From NCBI GenBank assembly GCA_045545735.1, contig JAZQBM010000001.1:1-64000 (forward strand): a DNA stretch of 64,000 nt, given 5' to 3'. Made by a program: the position numbers and the translations under genes. Shown in pieces: positions 7,770 to 16,293 of the stretch (position 1 is its first letter; every line of letters starts with the position of its first letter). Under the pieces are notes generated by a model, which searched no databases, had not been told where the DNA came from, and was given only the letters and a program-made list of their open reading frames with translations. This DNA is from Fimenecus sp045545735 (lineage in GTDB: Bacteria; Bacillota; Clostridia; Oscillospirales; Acutalibacteraceae).

Positions 7770-7798
7770 TAAACATTTCGGATGTTTTGTGCTATACT
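7770..7798 (+). promoter_or_regulatory. Promoter of the class A PBP gene
   Basis: TAAACA and TATACT are separated by 17 nt. The -10 is extended (TGCTATACT, 7790-7798). It lies 62 nt before the ATG. Confidence 0.6.
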
Positions 7799-7859
7799 TA
7801 TATCGTATATAAGAAAAACTGCGTAAAATTAGTGGATAAAGCAGTTTTGGAGGGAAAAT

Positions 7860-10121
7860 ATGAGAAAAAAGACTCGTGCATCTAAAAAGCCCATGTCCCC
7901 GAAAAAGAAAAAAATACTTGGTATTCTGCTGGCGATTGCATTCACCGGCTTTATGACTTGTGTCATAATCGGTGTCAATGTGCTTAGTCATATGATTAGC
8001 ACCGCAAATGGCGACAGAATTATTGACCTTGAATTCTATAAAGAAAATCAAGACCAGACCACAATTATTTACGCAAAAAATGAAGAAGACGAGTTCGTTG
8101 AACTTACAAAACTTCACGGCGAAGAAAATCGTGTTTGGGTAGATATGGAAAATATGTCCGAGTGGATGCCGAAAGCATTTGTAGCTATCGAAGACAGTCG
8201 TTTTTATGACCACAAGGGTGTTGACTGGTTTAGTTCTACATTTGGTATTTTAAGGTCTGTTCTTGCAGATGGTGACATTCGTGGTGGTTCAACAATCACA
8301 ATGCAGTTAATTAAAAACCTTACAGGCGAAAAAGGTGTTACTCTTAACAGAAAGTTCAACGAAATCCTTTACGCTTTGAATATGGAAAAATACTATGAAA
8401 AAGACGAAATCCTTGAAGCGTACCTTAATACAATTTACTTAAGCCATAACTGTTATGGCGTTCAAACTGCGGCTGAAACATATTTTGGTAAAGATGTTTC
8501 TGAACTTAACCTTGCGGAGTGTGCATCTATCGCAGTTATTACGCAAGAGCCTGCAGCTCGTGACCCAATTTGGCAGCCTGAAGCGAACAAATCACGTCAG
8601 GAATGGTGCCTTGCCAAAATGCTTGAAGCAAAAATGATTACTCAAGAACAGTATGACGAAGCAATTGCTTATGAACTTATTTTCACAAATGATGACAGAT
8701 ATATTGCTGAGCATGAAGAAAGTGTTGAAAAAGCAACAGATAATGAAATTCAAAGTTATTATGTTGACTACGTAATCAGTAGCGTTATTCGTGATTTAAA
8801 AGAACTTGGTTATTCTAACTACGAAGCAAATAAAATGATTTATTCAGGCGGTTTGCGTATTTATTCAGCAGTTGATACACGTGTTCAGAGCATTCTTGAA
8901 GACGTGTATGTGCATAGAACTAATTTCCCTACACAACGTGTAAGTGATGTTAAAGATATGTATCAGTCAGCAATGACTATAATGGATTATAACGGAAGAA
9001 TTGTGGCTTTGGTGGGCGGTGCAGGTGAAAAAACTGAAAACCGTTCAAATAACCGTGCAGTTTCTGCAGTTCGTCAGCCGGGTTCTTCAATCAAGCCTTT
9101 GACTATTTACGCTCCGGCTATTGATGAAGATATAATTACTTGGTCATCAAAAATTAAAAACTATGGTATTACCTGGAAAGGTAGCCGCTGGCCAACTAAC
9201 TACGGCGGTGACCCCGGAGACCCAAATAGCTACATTACAGCACAGTATGCTGTTGCAATTTCTTATAATACAGTTCCTGCACAGCTTCTTATGATGATGG
9301 GCTTTGATTTGAGTTACGATTATCTTACAGAAAAATTCCATATTACAACATATAACGATGCTGAAGACAGCGTTTCACCATCAGCACTTGCAACAGGTGG
9401 TTCAAGTGGCGGTGTAACAACTTTACAAATGGCAGCAGCTTTTGCAACATTCGGCAACGGCGGTAAGTATTACGAGCCATATTGCTATTATGAAGTTAAG
9501 AATAGTGCAGGCGAAACAATTCTTCAAAATGAACCTGAAGGCGAGCAAGTAATTTCTGCTGAAACCTCATTCGTTATGAATCAGATGCTTCAGACAGTAT
9601 TCTACGGCTCGATGGGTACTGCACGTGGCTATGCAGTAAGTGGATTTACAACATTCGGCAAGACAGGTACAACAACAAGTAATAATGACCGTTGGTGCGT
9701 AGGTGGAACACCTTACTACATCAGTGCCGTATGGTTTGGTTATGATTATAATAAAGAAATCAAAGCAAGCGGTAACCCGGCAGGTCTTATATTTGAAACA
9801 GTTATGAACAGAGTTCATAAAAACCTTGCAGATAAATCATTTGAAAAATACACAAATAAGGTTGTAAAGAAGACTTATTGTATGGAATCAGGACTTTTAG
9901 CAGGTGAGAATTGTTCAAAAACAGCGTCAGGCTGGTACAAAACTTCAATGATTCCTGCTACTTGTAAATCATGTAACGGTGTTGTAGAAGAAAGTACATC
10001 AGGTGTTGTTGATGAAAGCACAACAGCAGTAACACCAACTCCGGAGGATACAACCACACCACCTGAAACAACAACTCAAGCACCACCTCCACCAGAGGTT
10101 ACTGAAACTCCAGCAGCATAA
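7860..10121 (+). CDS. Class A penicillin-binding protein (bifunctional glycosyltransferase/transpeptidase)
   Basis: The 753-residue protein has a Lys-rich cytoplasmic tail, one membrane segment (about 20-43), a GT51 glycosyltransferase domain (about 85-260; EDSRFYDHKGVDW, RGGSTITMQLIKN) and a transpeptidase domain (about 330-670). The transpeptidase triad is SSIK at 409-412, SYN in AISYNTVPAQ, and KTG at 601-603. After residue 700 the chain is a Thr/Pro/Glu-rich low-complexity tail (TTTPPETTTQAPPPP). It polymerises and cross-links peptidoglycan on the outer membrane face. GGAGGG precedes the ATG. A terminator follows, so the CarA-like gene downstream is probably expressed separately or by read-through. 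Confidence 0.95.
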   Translation: MRKKTRASKKPMSPKKKKILGILLAIAFTGFMTCVIIGVNVLSHMISTANGDRIIDLEFYKENQDQTTIIYAKNEEDEFVELTKLHGEENRVWVDMENMSEWMPKAFVAIEDSRFYDHKGVDWFSSTFGILRSVLADGDIRGGSTITMQLIKNLTGEKGVTLNRKFNEILYALNMEKYYEKDEILEAYLNTIYLSHNCYGVQTAAETYFGKDVSELNLAECASIAVITQEPAARDPIWQPEANKSRQEWCLAKMLEAKMITQEQYDEAIAYELIFTNDDRYIAEHEESVEKATDNEIQSYYVDYVISSVIRDLKELGYSNYEANKMIYSGGLRIYSAVDTRVQSILEDVYVHRTNFPTQRVSDVKDMYQSAMTIMDYNGRIVALVGGAGEKTENRSNNRAVSAVRQPGSSIKPLTIYAPAIDEDIITWSSKIKNYGITWKGSRWPTNYGGDPGDPNSYITAQYAVAISYNTVPAQLLMMMGFDLSYDYLTEKFHITTYNDAEDSVSPSALATGGSSGGVTTLQMAAAFATFGNGGKYYEPYCYYEVKNSAGETILQNEPEGEQVISAETSFVMNQMLQTVFYGSMGTARGYAVSGFTTFGKTGTTTSNNDRWCVGGTPYYISAVWFGYDYNKEIKASGNPAGLIFETVMNRVHKNLADKSFEKYTNKVVKKTYCMESGLLAGENCSKTASGWYKTSMIPATCKSCNGVVEESTSGVVDESTTAVTPTPEDTTTPPETTTQAPPPPEVTETPAA

Positions 10122-10127
10122 AAATAC

Positions 10128-10149
10128 GCCCATCTTCTGATGGGCTTTT
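10128..10149 (+). terminator. Terminator after the PBP gene
   Basis: GCCCATC and GATGGGC form a 7-bp stem with loop TTCT, followed by TTTT. Confidence 0.75.
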
Positions 10150-10172
10150 ATGGTATAAAAAGGTGATACATT

Positions 10173-11255
10173 ATGAAAAACAGAACAAAAGCATATATAG
10201 TTCTTCAGGACGGTACAGTTTTTGAAGGCTATTCAATGGGTAAACAAGGCAGTACAATAGGTGAAGTTGTATTTAATACTTGTTCTTCATCTTATACTGA
10301 TATTTTATCAGACCCAACATATTACGGTCAGATTGTGGCACAGACTTATCCGCTTGCAGCCAATCGTGGTGTAAATCCACAGAATAATGATGGCGAGATT
10401 ATGTCAAACGGCTATATAGTGCGTGAGTGGTGTGACGTGTATTCTGACGGTAACGAAATCAGCCTTGATGAGTATTTAAAGGGCAGAGAAATTGTAGGTA
10501 TCTGTGGCGTTGATACTCGCCGACTTACAAGACACCTTCGTGATAAAGGCTATGTAAAGGGTGCAATTACAGATTCAATTGATAATCTTGATGATTTACT
10601 CAAACAGATTAATGAATACACTATTTCAGGTGCAGTTCGTGAAATTTCAATAAAAGAGCCGGTTGAAATGAAAGGTGAAAATGTAAAATATAATGTTGTT
10701 GCAGTCGATTACGGCTCACCAAGAAAACAACTTAACGCATTTTTACTTAATGGCTGTAATGTAACACTTGTTCCTGCATTTACAACAGTAGATGAAATTA
10801 TGGCATATTCACCTGACGGTGTAGTACTTTGCGACGGTCCTGCTGACCCCGATGATGAGCCTGAACTTATTAAAAACATAGCAGACCTTATAAAGATAGA
10901 TGTTCCGATTTTTGCAATTGGTTTAGGTCATCAAATGCTGGCTTTGGCTAACGATTTTAAAATTATAAAAATGGAAAAAGGTCATCGTGGTTCAAATCAG
11001 CCTGTAAGAATTGAGGGTACAAAAAAGATTATGGTAACAGACCAAAATCATGGCTACGCAGTTGATAAAAATACTGTCTCAGCAAACGCTGAAATTATAA
11101 TGACAAATGTAAATGACGGTACGGTTGAAGGTCTTAAATATAATAATTTTAAAGGACTTTCAGTTCAGTTCACACCAAAAGGTGATATTGATAGTAGTAC
11201 AGGATTTATTATTCGTGATTTCTTTAAGATGATGGATGGTGAAAGCAATGACTAA
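10173..11255 (+). CDS. Degenerate CarA-like protein (glutaminase triad lost)
   Basis: The 360-residue product aligns by eye along the whole of CarA, the glutamine-hydrolysing small subunit of carbamoyl-phosphate synthetase. The N-terminal CarA domain is well kept (GEVVFNT near 30; GVDTRRLTRHLRDKG near 110-125). In the class I amidotransferase domain all three triad residues are replaced. Canonical GICLGHQ reads AIGLGHQ, with Gly250 in place of the nucleophilic Cys, and canonical HPE reads TPK (Thr334, Lys336). The oxyanion-loop GPGDP reads GPADP. The protein should therefore not hydrolyse glutamine. The frame is intact, has an RBS (AAGGTGA), and overlaps the CarB-like gene by 8 nt, so it appears to be under selection. 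A structural or regulatory role is inferred. Confidence 0.85.
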   Translation: MKNRTKAYIVLQDGTVFEGYSMGKQGSTIGEVVFNTCSSSYTDILSDPTYYGQIVAQTYPLAANRGVNPQNNDGEIMSNGYIVREWCDVYSDGNEISLDEYLKGREIVGICGVDTRRLTRHLRDKGYVKGAITDSIDNLDDLLKQINEYTISGAVREISIKEPVEMKGENVKYNVVAVDYGSPRKQLNAFLLNGCNVTLVPAFTTVDEIMAYSPDGVVLCDGPADPDDEPELIKNIADLIKIDVPIFAIGLGHQMLALANDFKIIKMEKGHRGSNQPVRIEGTKKIMVTDQNHGYAVDKNTVSANAEIIMTNVNDGTVEGLKYNNFKGLSVQFTPKGDIDSSTGFIIRDFFKMMDGESND

Positions 11256-14208
11256 AAAATACGAAAAAATACTTGTTCTCGGTGCAGGTCCCGTAAAAAT
11301 CGGTCAGTCATTGGAGTTTGACTATTCTGCATTACAAGTTTGCCGTGCGTTAAAAGAAGAGGGGATTTCAGTTGTTTTCGCAAACTCAACCCCATCAGCA
11401 TTGGCTACTGATAAGGCTTTTGCTGATAAAGTGTATATTGAGCCACTTAACATTGAAAGTGTTAAGAGAATACTTGAAAAAGAAAAACCTGACGCACTTC
11501 TCTCAACTGCAGGCGGTGACGATAGTCTTGAATTAAGCCTTGAACTCGCACAAAACGGTTATCTTGAAGAAACAAACACTGTTCTTATCGGTATTAATCA
11601 GGAAGTTATTCGTAGCGTTAAAAACAGACATTCTTTTGCCGATGCACTCAGCGAAATGAATGAACCAACCGTACCAGCACTTGTTGTAAATAGCGTAGAT
11701 GAAGCGTGCGAATTTGCTGATAAAGTAGGTTACCCCGTAATTGTTCGTCCTGCATATACACCTGACCGTGAAAGTGCAGAATATTGCTATTCACGTGAAA
11801 CTCTTGCAGTAAAAGCACAGCAGAGCCTTGAAACTTCAATTGTAAGTCAGATACTTATTGAAAAAAGTATTGCAGGTTGGAAAGAGCTTGAATTTGAAGT
11901 TATGCGTGACAGTGAAAATAACTGCATCAGCGTAGGTAGTGTTGAAAGTATTGACCCTGTTGGTATTCATACAGGTGACAGTATCGTTGTAATTCCTGCA
12001 CAGACTTTAACCGATTCTGAATTCACAAAACTTCGCCGTGCCGCAAGAAAAGTTGTTTCACGACTCCAGATTGAGGGTAGTTGTAATGTTCAGTTTGCTT
12101 TAAGTCCTGACGGTAAAACTTATTTTGTAACGGGCATTGACCCACGAGTAAGCCGTACTTCAGCCCTTGTTTCAAAGGCGACTGGCTATAGAATTGCTTA
12201 TGTTTCCGCAAAAATTGCACTTGGCAAAACTCTTTATGAAATTGAAAATGACGTTACAGGTTGCACAACTGCTTGTAGTGAGCCTGCTATGGATTATTGT
12301 GCAGTTAAATTCCCCAAATGGTCATTTGAAAGTTTTGGCGAGGCAAATCGAACACTTGGCACAATGATGAAAGCAACGGGTGAAAGCCTTACAATAGGTA
12401 CGGGTTTTGAACTTGCATTTATGAAAGGCGTAAGAAGTGTAAATAAAAATCATTTACCACGCCTTGAACAGTTTGAAATATTGTCTGACGACGAATTGAA
12501 AGCCGAAATCAAAATGTCAGACGATAACCGTATTTTCGCAGTTTATGAAGCACTTTACAGAGGTTTCAGTATTGACGAATTAAATGAAATTACAAGTATT
12601 GATAAGTGGTTTTTAAATAAACTTAAGAATATTGCAGATACTGAAAAACTCATCAGAAACGATAACAGTAAAGATGCATATGAATATGCAAAAACAATAG
12701 GTTTTACTGATTTTGCAATTGAACAGATTACAGGCGAAGAAGTGACAAACTCTCTTAATGCTGTATTTAACAGTATTGACACCTGCTCTGCTGAATTTGA
12801 CGCACAAAAGCCATATTTCTATTCAGTTTATGGCACAGATAATGAGGCAGAAATTTTTATAAACAATAAAAAATCAGACAAAAAAAAAGTACTTGTTCTC
12901 GGTAGTGGTCCATCAGTTACCGGCAGAAGTGGTGACAGTGACTATTGCACAGTTCATTGCATTAATTCCCTTAAAAATCAAGGTTATGAGGTAGTTGTAC
13001 TCAATAACAATCCTGCATCAGTTACAACTGACTATAATGTTGCTGACAGAATTTATCTTGACCCGTTAAGTAAAGAAGATATTTTGAACGTAGTAAGAAC
13101 TGAAAAGCCTGATTTTGCAGTTGTCCTTTTTGGCGGCGAAGATGCAATCAAGAATTCTGAAATCCTTAAAAACGCAGGCATAGAAATTCTTGGTCCTGAT
13201 AACGATTTCTTTAGAAAAATTACTAATAAAATTGAATTTTTTGATATTCTTGACGATGCAAATGTTAAGCATACAAGCAGTAAAAAAGTATGCGTAGGTA
13301 CTTGTATTGAGGCTCATATTATTTCAGATGGTGAAAATTACTTTGTTCCTGCACTTTGTGAGCATATTGAGAAAGCTCATATCAATTCAGGCGACTCAAT
13401 TTCTGTGTTCCCGACTGTAAGTGTCAGTGATTCAATGCTTAAAACAGTTGAAGAATACGTGCAAGCAATTGTAAAAGAACTCAAATTCAAGGGAGCACTT
13501 GATATTCAGTTTGTTGTTTTTGATAACGACTTGTATGTAACAAAAGCATCTGTCACAAATACAACTCTTGTGCCATTCGTAACAAAGGCGTCAGGTTGTG
13601 ACGCAGTTGATTTGGCTGTTCGTTGTATGGCAGGTGAAAAACTAACTGTTACAGGCGTTAATAAATCAAACGGCAACTATTATGTTCGTGTTCCTGTGTT
13701 CAGTTTTGAAAAACTTAAGGGTGCCGATATGTTGCTTGGCGAAAAGACAAAATCAACGGGTGACGTAATGGGTATCGGTGACACTTTTGACAACGCACTC
13801 TTAAAGGGTATGATTGCTTCAGGTATGCGTATTAAGCGTACAGGCTCAATTCTCGTTTCAGTTTGCGAAAGTGATAAGAGCGAAGCTGTCTCTATGGCAG
13901 AAGAATTTTTGTCACAAGGCTTCAAAATCTACGCTACAAGCGATACTGCAAAAATTCTTAATTCAAATCATATTGCTACAAATACCGCAAGCGGTGAGTT
14001 GGCAGTTGAAATGATAAATTCAAACAAATTCTCATACGTTGTTTCAACTTTGCAGAATAACAGAAAAGATGATGAAGACGCTATCATCAGACGCACAGCA
14101 CTTATGAAAAAAGTTCCCGTATTTACATCTGTTCATAGTGCATATACATTCTCAAAATCTCTTGCAAATAACAATGTTATGGAAGAATTGGAGGTCACAG
14201 ATATATGA
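11248..14208 (+). CDS. Degenerate CarB-like protein (both ATP-grasp sites damaged)
   Basis: The 986-residue product is recognisably the large subunit of carbamoyl-phosphate synthetase but shorter than the usual 1060-1075. In the first half the glycine-rich ATP loop (normally TLGGTGGG) reads TPDRESA (171-177), GGQTGLN reads GGDDSLE, and the metal motif EVNPR reads GIDPR (296-300). In the second half about 70 residues with the second nucleotide loop are missing near residue 675-690, QGIEFDY reads RSGDSDY, and IEVNPRA reads TKASVTN (765-771). The oligomerisation region and C-terminal MGS-like allosteric domain (about 845-986) remain. ATG 11248 is preferred over 11236 because GGTGA is 7 nt upstream. 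The stop overlaps ruvX by 4 nt. Catalysis is unlikely. Binding or sensing is inferred. Confidence 0.85.
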   Translation: MTKKYEKILVLGAGPVKIGQSLEFDYSALQVCRALKEEGISVVFANSTPSALATDKAFADKVYIEPLNIESVKRILEKEKPDALLSTAGGDDSLELSLELAQNGYLEETNTVLIGINQEVIRSVKNRHSFADALSEMNEPTVPALVVNSVDEACEFADKVGYPVIVRPAYTPDRESAEYCYSRETLAVKAQQSLETSIVSQILIEKSIAGWKELEFEVMRDSENNCISVGSVESIDPVGIHTGDSIVVIPAQTLTDSEFTKLRRAARKVVSRLQIEGSCNVQFALSPDGKTYFVTGIDPRVSRTSALVSKATGYRIAYVSAKIALGKTLYEIENDVTGCTTACSEPAMDYCAVKFPKWSFESFGEANRTLGTMMKATGESLTIGTGFELAFMKGVRSVNKNHLPRLEQFEILSDDELKAEIKMSDDNRIFAVYEALYRGFSIDELNEITSIDKWFLNKLKNIADTEKLIRNDNSKDAYEYAKTIGFTDFAIEQITGEEVTNSLNAVFNSIDTCSAEFDAQKPYFYSVYGTDNEAEIFINNKKSDKKKVLVLGSGPSVTGRSGDSDYCTVHCINSLKNQGYEVVVLNNNPASVTTDYNVADRIYLDPLSKEDILNVVRTEKPDFAVVLFGGEDAIKNSEILKNAGIEILGPDNDFFRKITNKIEFFDILDDANVKHTSSKKVCVGTCIEAHIISDGENYFVPALCEHIEKAHINSGDSISVFPTVSVSDSMLKTVEEYVQAIVKELKFKGALDIQFVVFDNDLYVTKASVTNTTLVPFVTKASGCDAVDLAVRCMAGEKLTVTGVNKSNGNYYVRVPVFSFEKLKGADMLLGEKTKSTGDVMGIGDTFDNALLKGMIASGMRIKRTGSILVSVCESDKSEAVSMAEEFLSQGFKIYATSDTAKILNSNHIATNTASGELAVEMINSNKFSYVVSTLQNNRKDDEDAIIRRTALMKKVPVFTSVHSAYTFSKSLANNNVMEELEVTDI

Positions 14209-14621
14209 TTATTATGTCTGTGGATTACGGTGACGTTAGAACGGGGATTGCAGTTTGTGATAAAATGCAGATTTTAGCATCTCCCGTGTGCGTAATTACT
14301 GAAAAAGACCGTGAAAAACTTGTTGAGAAAATTGCAGAACTTGTAATTGAACGTAAAGTTGAGCGTATTTGTGTAGGACTTCCGCAGAATATGGATGGTA
14401 GTTACGGTTTTCGTAGTGACGCTTGTCGTGAATTGGGTGCAATCCTTCAAGAAAAAACAGGCTTGCGGGTGGATTTCCAGAATGAGCGACTAACAACTGT
14501 TTCAGCACACAATCTACTTAATTCAGCCGATGTTCGTGGCAAAAAGCGTAAAGCGGTAATTGATGCAGTTTCGGCTGTGCTGATTCTCGAAGATTATATG
14601 AAAACTATAGACAGACAATGA
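14205..14621 (+). CDS. ruvX: Putative Holliday junction resolvase / pre-16S rRNA nuclease (YqgF family)
   Basis: The 138-residue protein has the RNase-H-like YqgF fold. The first acidic residue lies in SVDYGDVRTGIAV at the N-terminus, RICVGLPQNMDGSYG is near 60-75, and the last conserved acidic residue is in KAVIDAVSAVLILEDY. The family processes the 5-prime end of 16S rRNA or acts on branched DNA. Its ATG overlaps the stop of the CarB-like gene (ATGA), so the three genes 10173-14621 are translated as a unit. A terminator follows immediately. Confidence 0.9.
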   Translation: MIIMSVDYGDVRTGIAVCDKMQILASPVCVITEKDREKLVEKIAELVIERKVERICVGLPQNMDGSYGFRSDACRELGAILQEKTGLRVDFQNERLTTVSAHNLLNSADVRGKKRKAVIDAVSAVLILEDYMKTIDRQ

Positions 14622-14630
14622 CAAAAAATT

Positions 14631-14667
14631 GCTTGGTATCTTGCTATAATGATACCAAGCTTTTTTT
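14631..14667 (+). terminator. Terminator after ruvX
   Basis: GCTTGGTATC and GATACCAAGC form a perfect 10-bp stem, followed by seven T residues. It separates the ruvX operon from spoIIGA. Confidence 0.88.
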
Positions 14668-14680
14668 ATGCGGTGATTTA

Positions 14681-15478
14681 ATGACAGTCTATGTTGATAT
14701 TCTTATAATTCTTAATACTTTGGTAAATTATTTTATACTTTTAGCAGTACAAAAACTTACGCGAAGTCACCAAAAAAGGTGGCGTATTTTATTGGGCAGT
14801 GTTGTGGGTGGAATATCGTCATTGTTATTGTTTTTTGAGAGTTTAGGCGTAATAATGACACTGCTAAAAATTATAACTGCAATACTTATGACAATCATAA
14901 CCTTTGGTATAAAGCCAATAAAACAATTGTTTAAGAGGATATTTCTGCTTTTTGCAATAACATTTCTTTTTGGCGGATTAATATTTGCAATTTACATATT
15001 TTTTGATAAAGATATTCTAATCTATTCAAACGGTATCGTCTATTTTGACGTAGATTTGACTTTTTTAGTAATTTGTTCCGTGATTTCATATGTGGTCATA
15101 ACCTTGATTTCAAAAATCACCGATAAAAAAGCACCAAAGTCTAAAGAATATTATGTAACAGTTGAAAATGCAGGTAAAACAGTTTCCTGTACCGCACTTA
15201 TGGATACGGGAAACAATCTTCGTGAGCCGTTTTCAGATTACCCCGTAATAATGGCAAGTAAAGATTTATTTGAAAAACTGTTTACAGAAGAAAAAATCCG
15301 CTTAATTCCTGTATCAACAGTAAACGGCGAGTCACTAATTAAAGCATTTAAACCCGAAAAAATCATAATAAATAACTTTTCAACCGACAAAGTGTATATA
15401 GGTGAAAGCCTTACACCATTAGATGAATATAAAATGATATTAAATATAAATCTTGAAGGGGAGATATCTAATGATTAA
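14681..15478 (+). CDS. spoIIGA: Sporulation sigma-E processing peptidase SpoIIGA
   Basis: The 265-residue protein has five hydrophobic segments in its first 150 residues and a C-terminal aspartic-protease-like domain. The active-site motif DTGNN is near residue 175, in ALMDTGNNLREPFSDY. In sporulating Firmicutes SpoIIGA sits in the mother-cell septal membrane and cleaves pro-SigE when triggered by SpoIIR. The ATG at 14681 gives the typical MTVYVDILIILN beginning. An upstream in-frame start at 14618 would run through the ruvX terminator and is rejected. It overlaps sigE by 8 nt, the usual spoIIG arrangement. Confidence 0.92.
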   Translation: MTVYVDILIILNTLVNYFILLAVQKLTRSHQKRWRILLGSVVGGISSLLLFFESLGVIMTLLKIITAILMTIITFGIKPIKQLFKRIFLLFAITFLFGGLIFAIYIFFDKDILIYSNGIVYFDVDLTFLVICSVISYVVITLISKITDKKAPKSKEYYVTVENAGKTVSCTALMDTGNNLREPFSDYPVIMASKDLFEKLFTEEKIRLIPVSTVNGESLIKAFKPEKIIINNFSTDKVYIGESLTPLDEYKMILNINLEGEISND

Positions 15479-16175
15479 ACTAAAACTTTTTCTGCAAAAA
15501 CTTTATCTTAAATTCTTTAAGCGTGGGGCTTATTACATAAATGGTCCCGTGTCTTTGCCTGAACCATTGACCACAGAAGAAGAGCAACTTCTAAGCGAAA
15601 AACTTGGCCTTGGCGACGACAAAGCAAGAGAACAGTTAATAGTTCATAATCTGCGACTTGTGGTTTATATCGCAAAAAAGTTTGAAAATTCAGGTGTGAA
15701 TATTGAGGACTTAATCTCAATCGGTACAATAGGGTTAATCAAAGCTGTAAATACATTTTCTCCTGAAAAGAATATTAAGCTTGCAACTTACGCTTCACGT
15801 TGCATAGAAAATGAAATACTTATGCATCTTAGAAAAATTGCATCACAAAAAATGGAAGTTTCTCTTGACGAGCCACTTAATACTGATTGGGACGGAAATG
15901 AACTTATGCTTGCTGATGTTCTTGGCAGTGATGGAGATGAAATCAATCGAGAAATTGAAGAAGAGGATGAAAAACGAATACTTTTAAAGGTTATTGACAC
16001 TCTGCCTGAAAGAGAAAGAGAAATAATCGATATGCGTTTCGGGTTAGGTGAGAAAGAAGAACTAACACAAAAGCAAGTGGCAGATAAGTTGGGAATTTCT
16101 CAAAGTTATATATCAAGACTTGAAAAAAGAATAATAAAAAAAATCGGAAATAAAATGAAAGCACAAATAAAATAA
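15471..16175 (+). CDS. sigE: Sporulation sigma factor SigE (pro-form)
   Basis: The 234-residue sigma-70 factor controls early mother-cell genes. The N-terminal 20-25 residues (MIKLKLFLQKLYLKFFKRG) form the amphipathic pro-sequence removed by SpoIIGA, encoded immediately upstream. Region 2 has DLISIGTIGLIKAVNTF and region 4 has QVADKLGISQSYISRLEKR. AGGGGAGA lies 6 nt before the ATG at 15471. The TTG start at 15453 would include the ribosome binding site and is rejected. It is clearly paralogous to SigK at 3890. Confidence 0.93.
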   Translation: MIKLKLFLQKLYLKFFKRGAYYINGPVSLPEPLTTEEEQLLSEKLGLGDDKAREQLIVHNLRLVVYIAKKFENSGVNIEDLISIGTIGLIKAVNTFSPEKNIKLATYASRCIENEILMHLRKIASQKMEVSLDEPLNTDWDGNELMLADVLGSDGDEINREIEEEDEKRILLKVIDTLPEREREIIDMRFGLGEKEELTQKQVADKLGISQSYISRLEKRIIKKIGNKMKAQIK

Positions 16176-16222
16176 CTTTTAATATTTTTTTGTAAAAAAG
16201 TATATAAAAAACAGAAACATTG

Positions 16223-16231
16223 TGCTATAAT
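16223..16231 (+). promoter_or_regulatory. Extended -10 promoter of the redox cluster
   Basis: TGCTATAAT is a perfect extended -10 element 62 nt before the ATG at 16294. No good -35 is seen at the proper distance. Confidence 0.5.
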
Positions 16232-16293
16232 ATAAAAGATAATGAATTGGTATGCCTATCATACCTAAAAATAGGGAAAAGAAGGGTGTAATT

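Noticed and set aside
7731..8213. Minus-strand 160-codon frame overlapping the PBP promoter and N-terminus
   Set aside because: Composition and position are those of an antisense shadow. The PBP frame is certain.
10173..14208. Treating the CarA/CarB-like genes as ordinary carAB
   Set aside because: The catalytic triad and both ATP-grasp sites are not conserved, so a normal carbamoyl-phosphate synthetase call would mislead.
14619..14630. Possible Spo0A box before spoIIGA (TGACAAAAAA)
   Set aside because: Only seven of nine positions match, and it lies within the ruvX end and terminator.
14618..14680. Longer SpoIIGA N-terminus beginning at the ruvX stop
   Set aside because: It would translate through the ruvX terminator hairpin and add residues unlike the family start.
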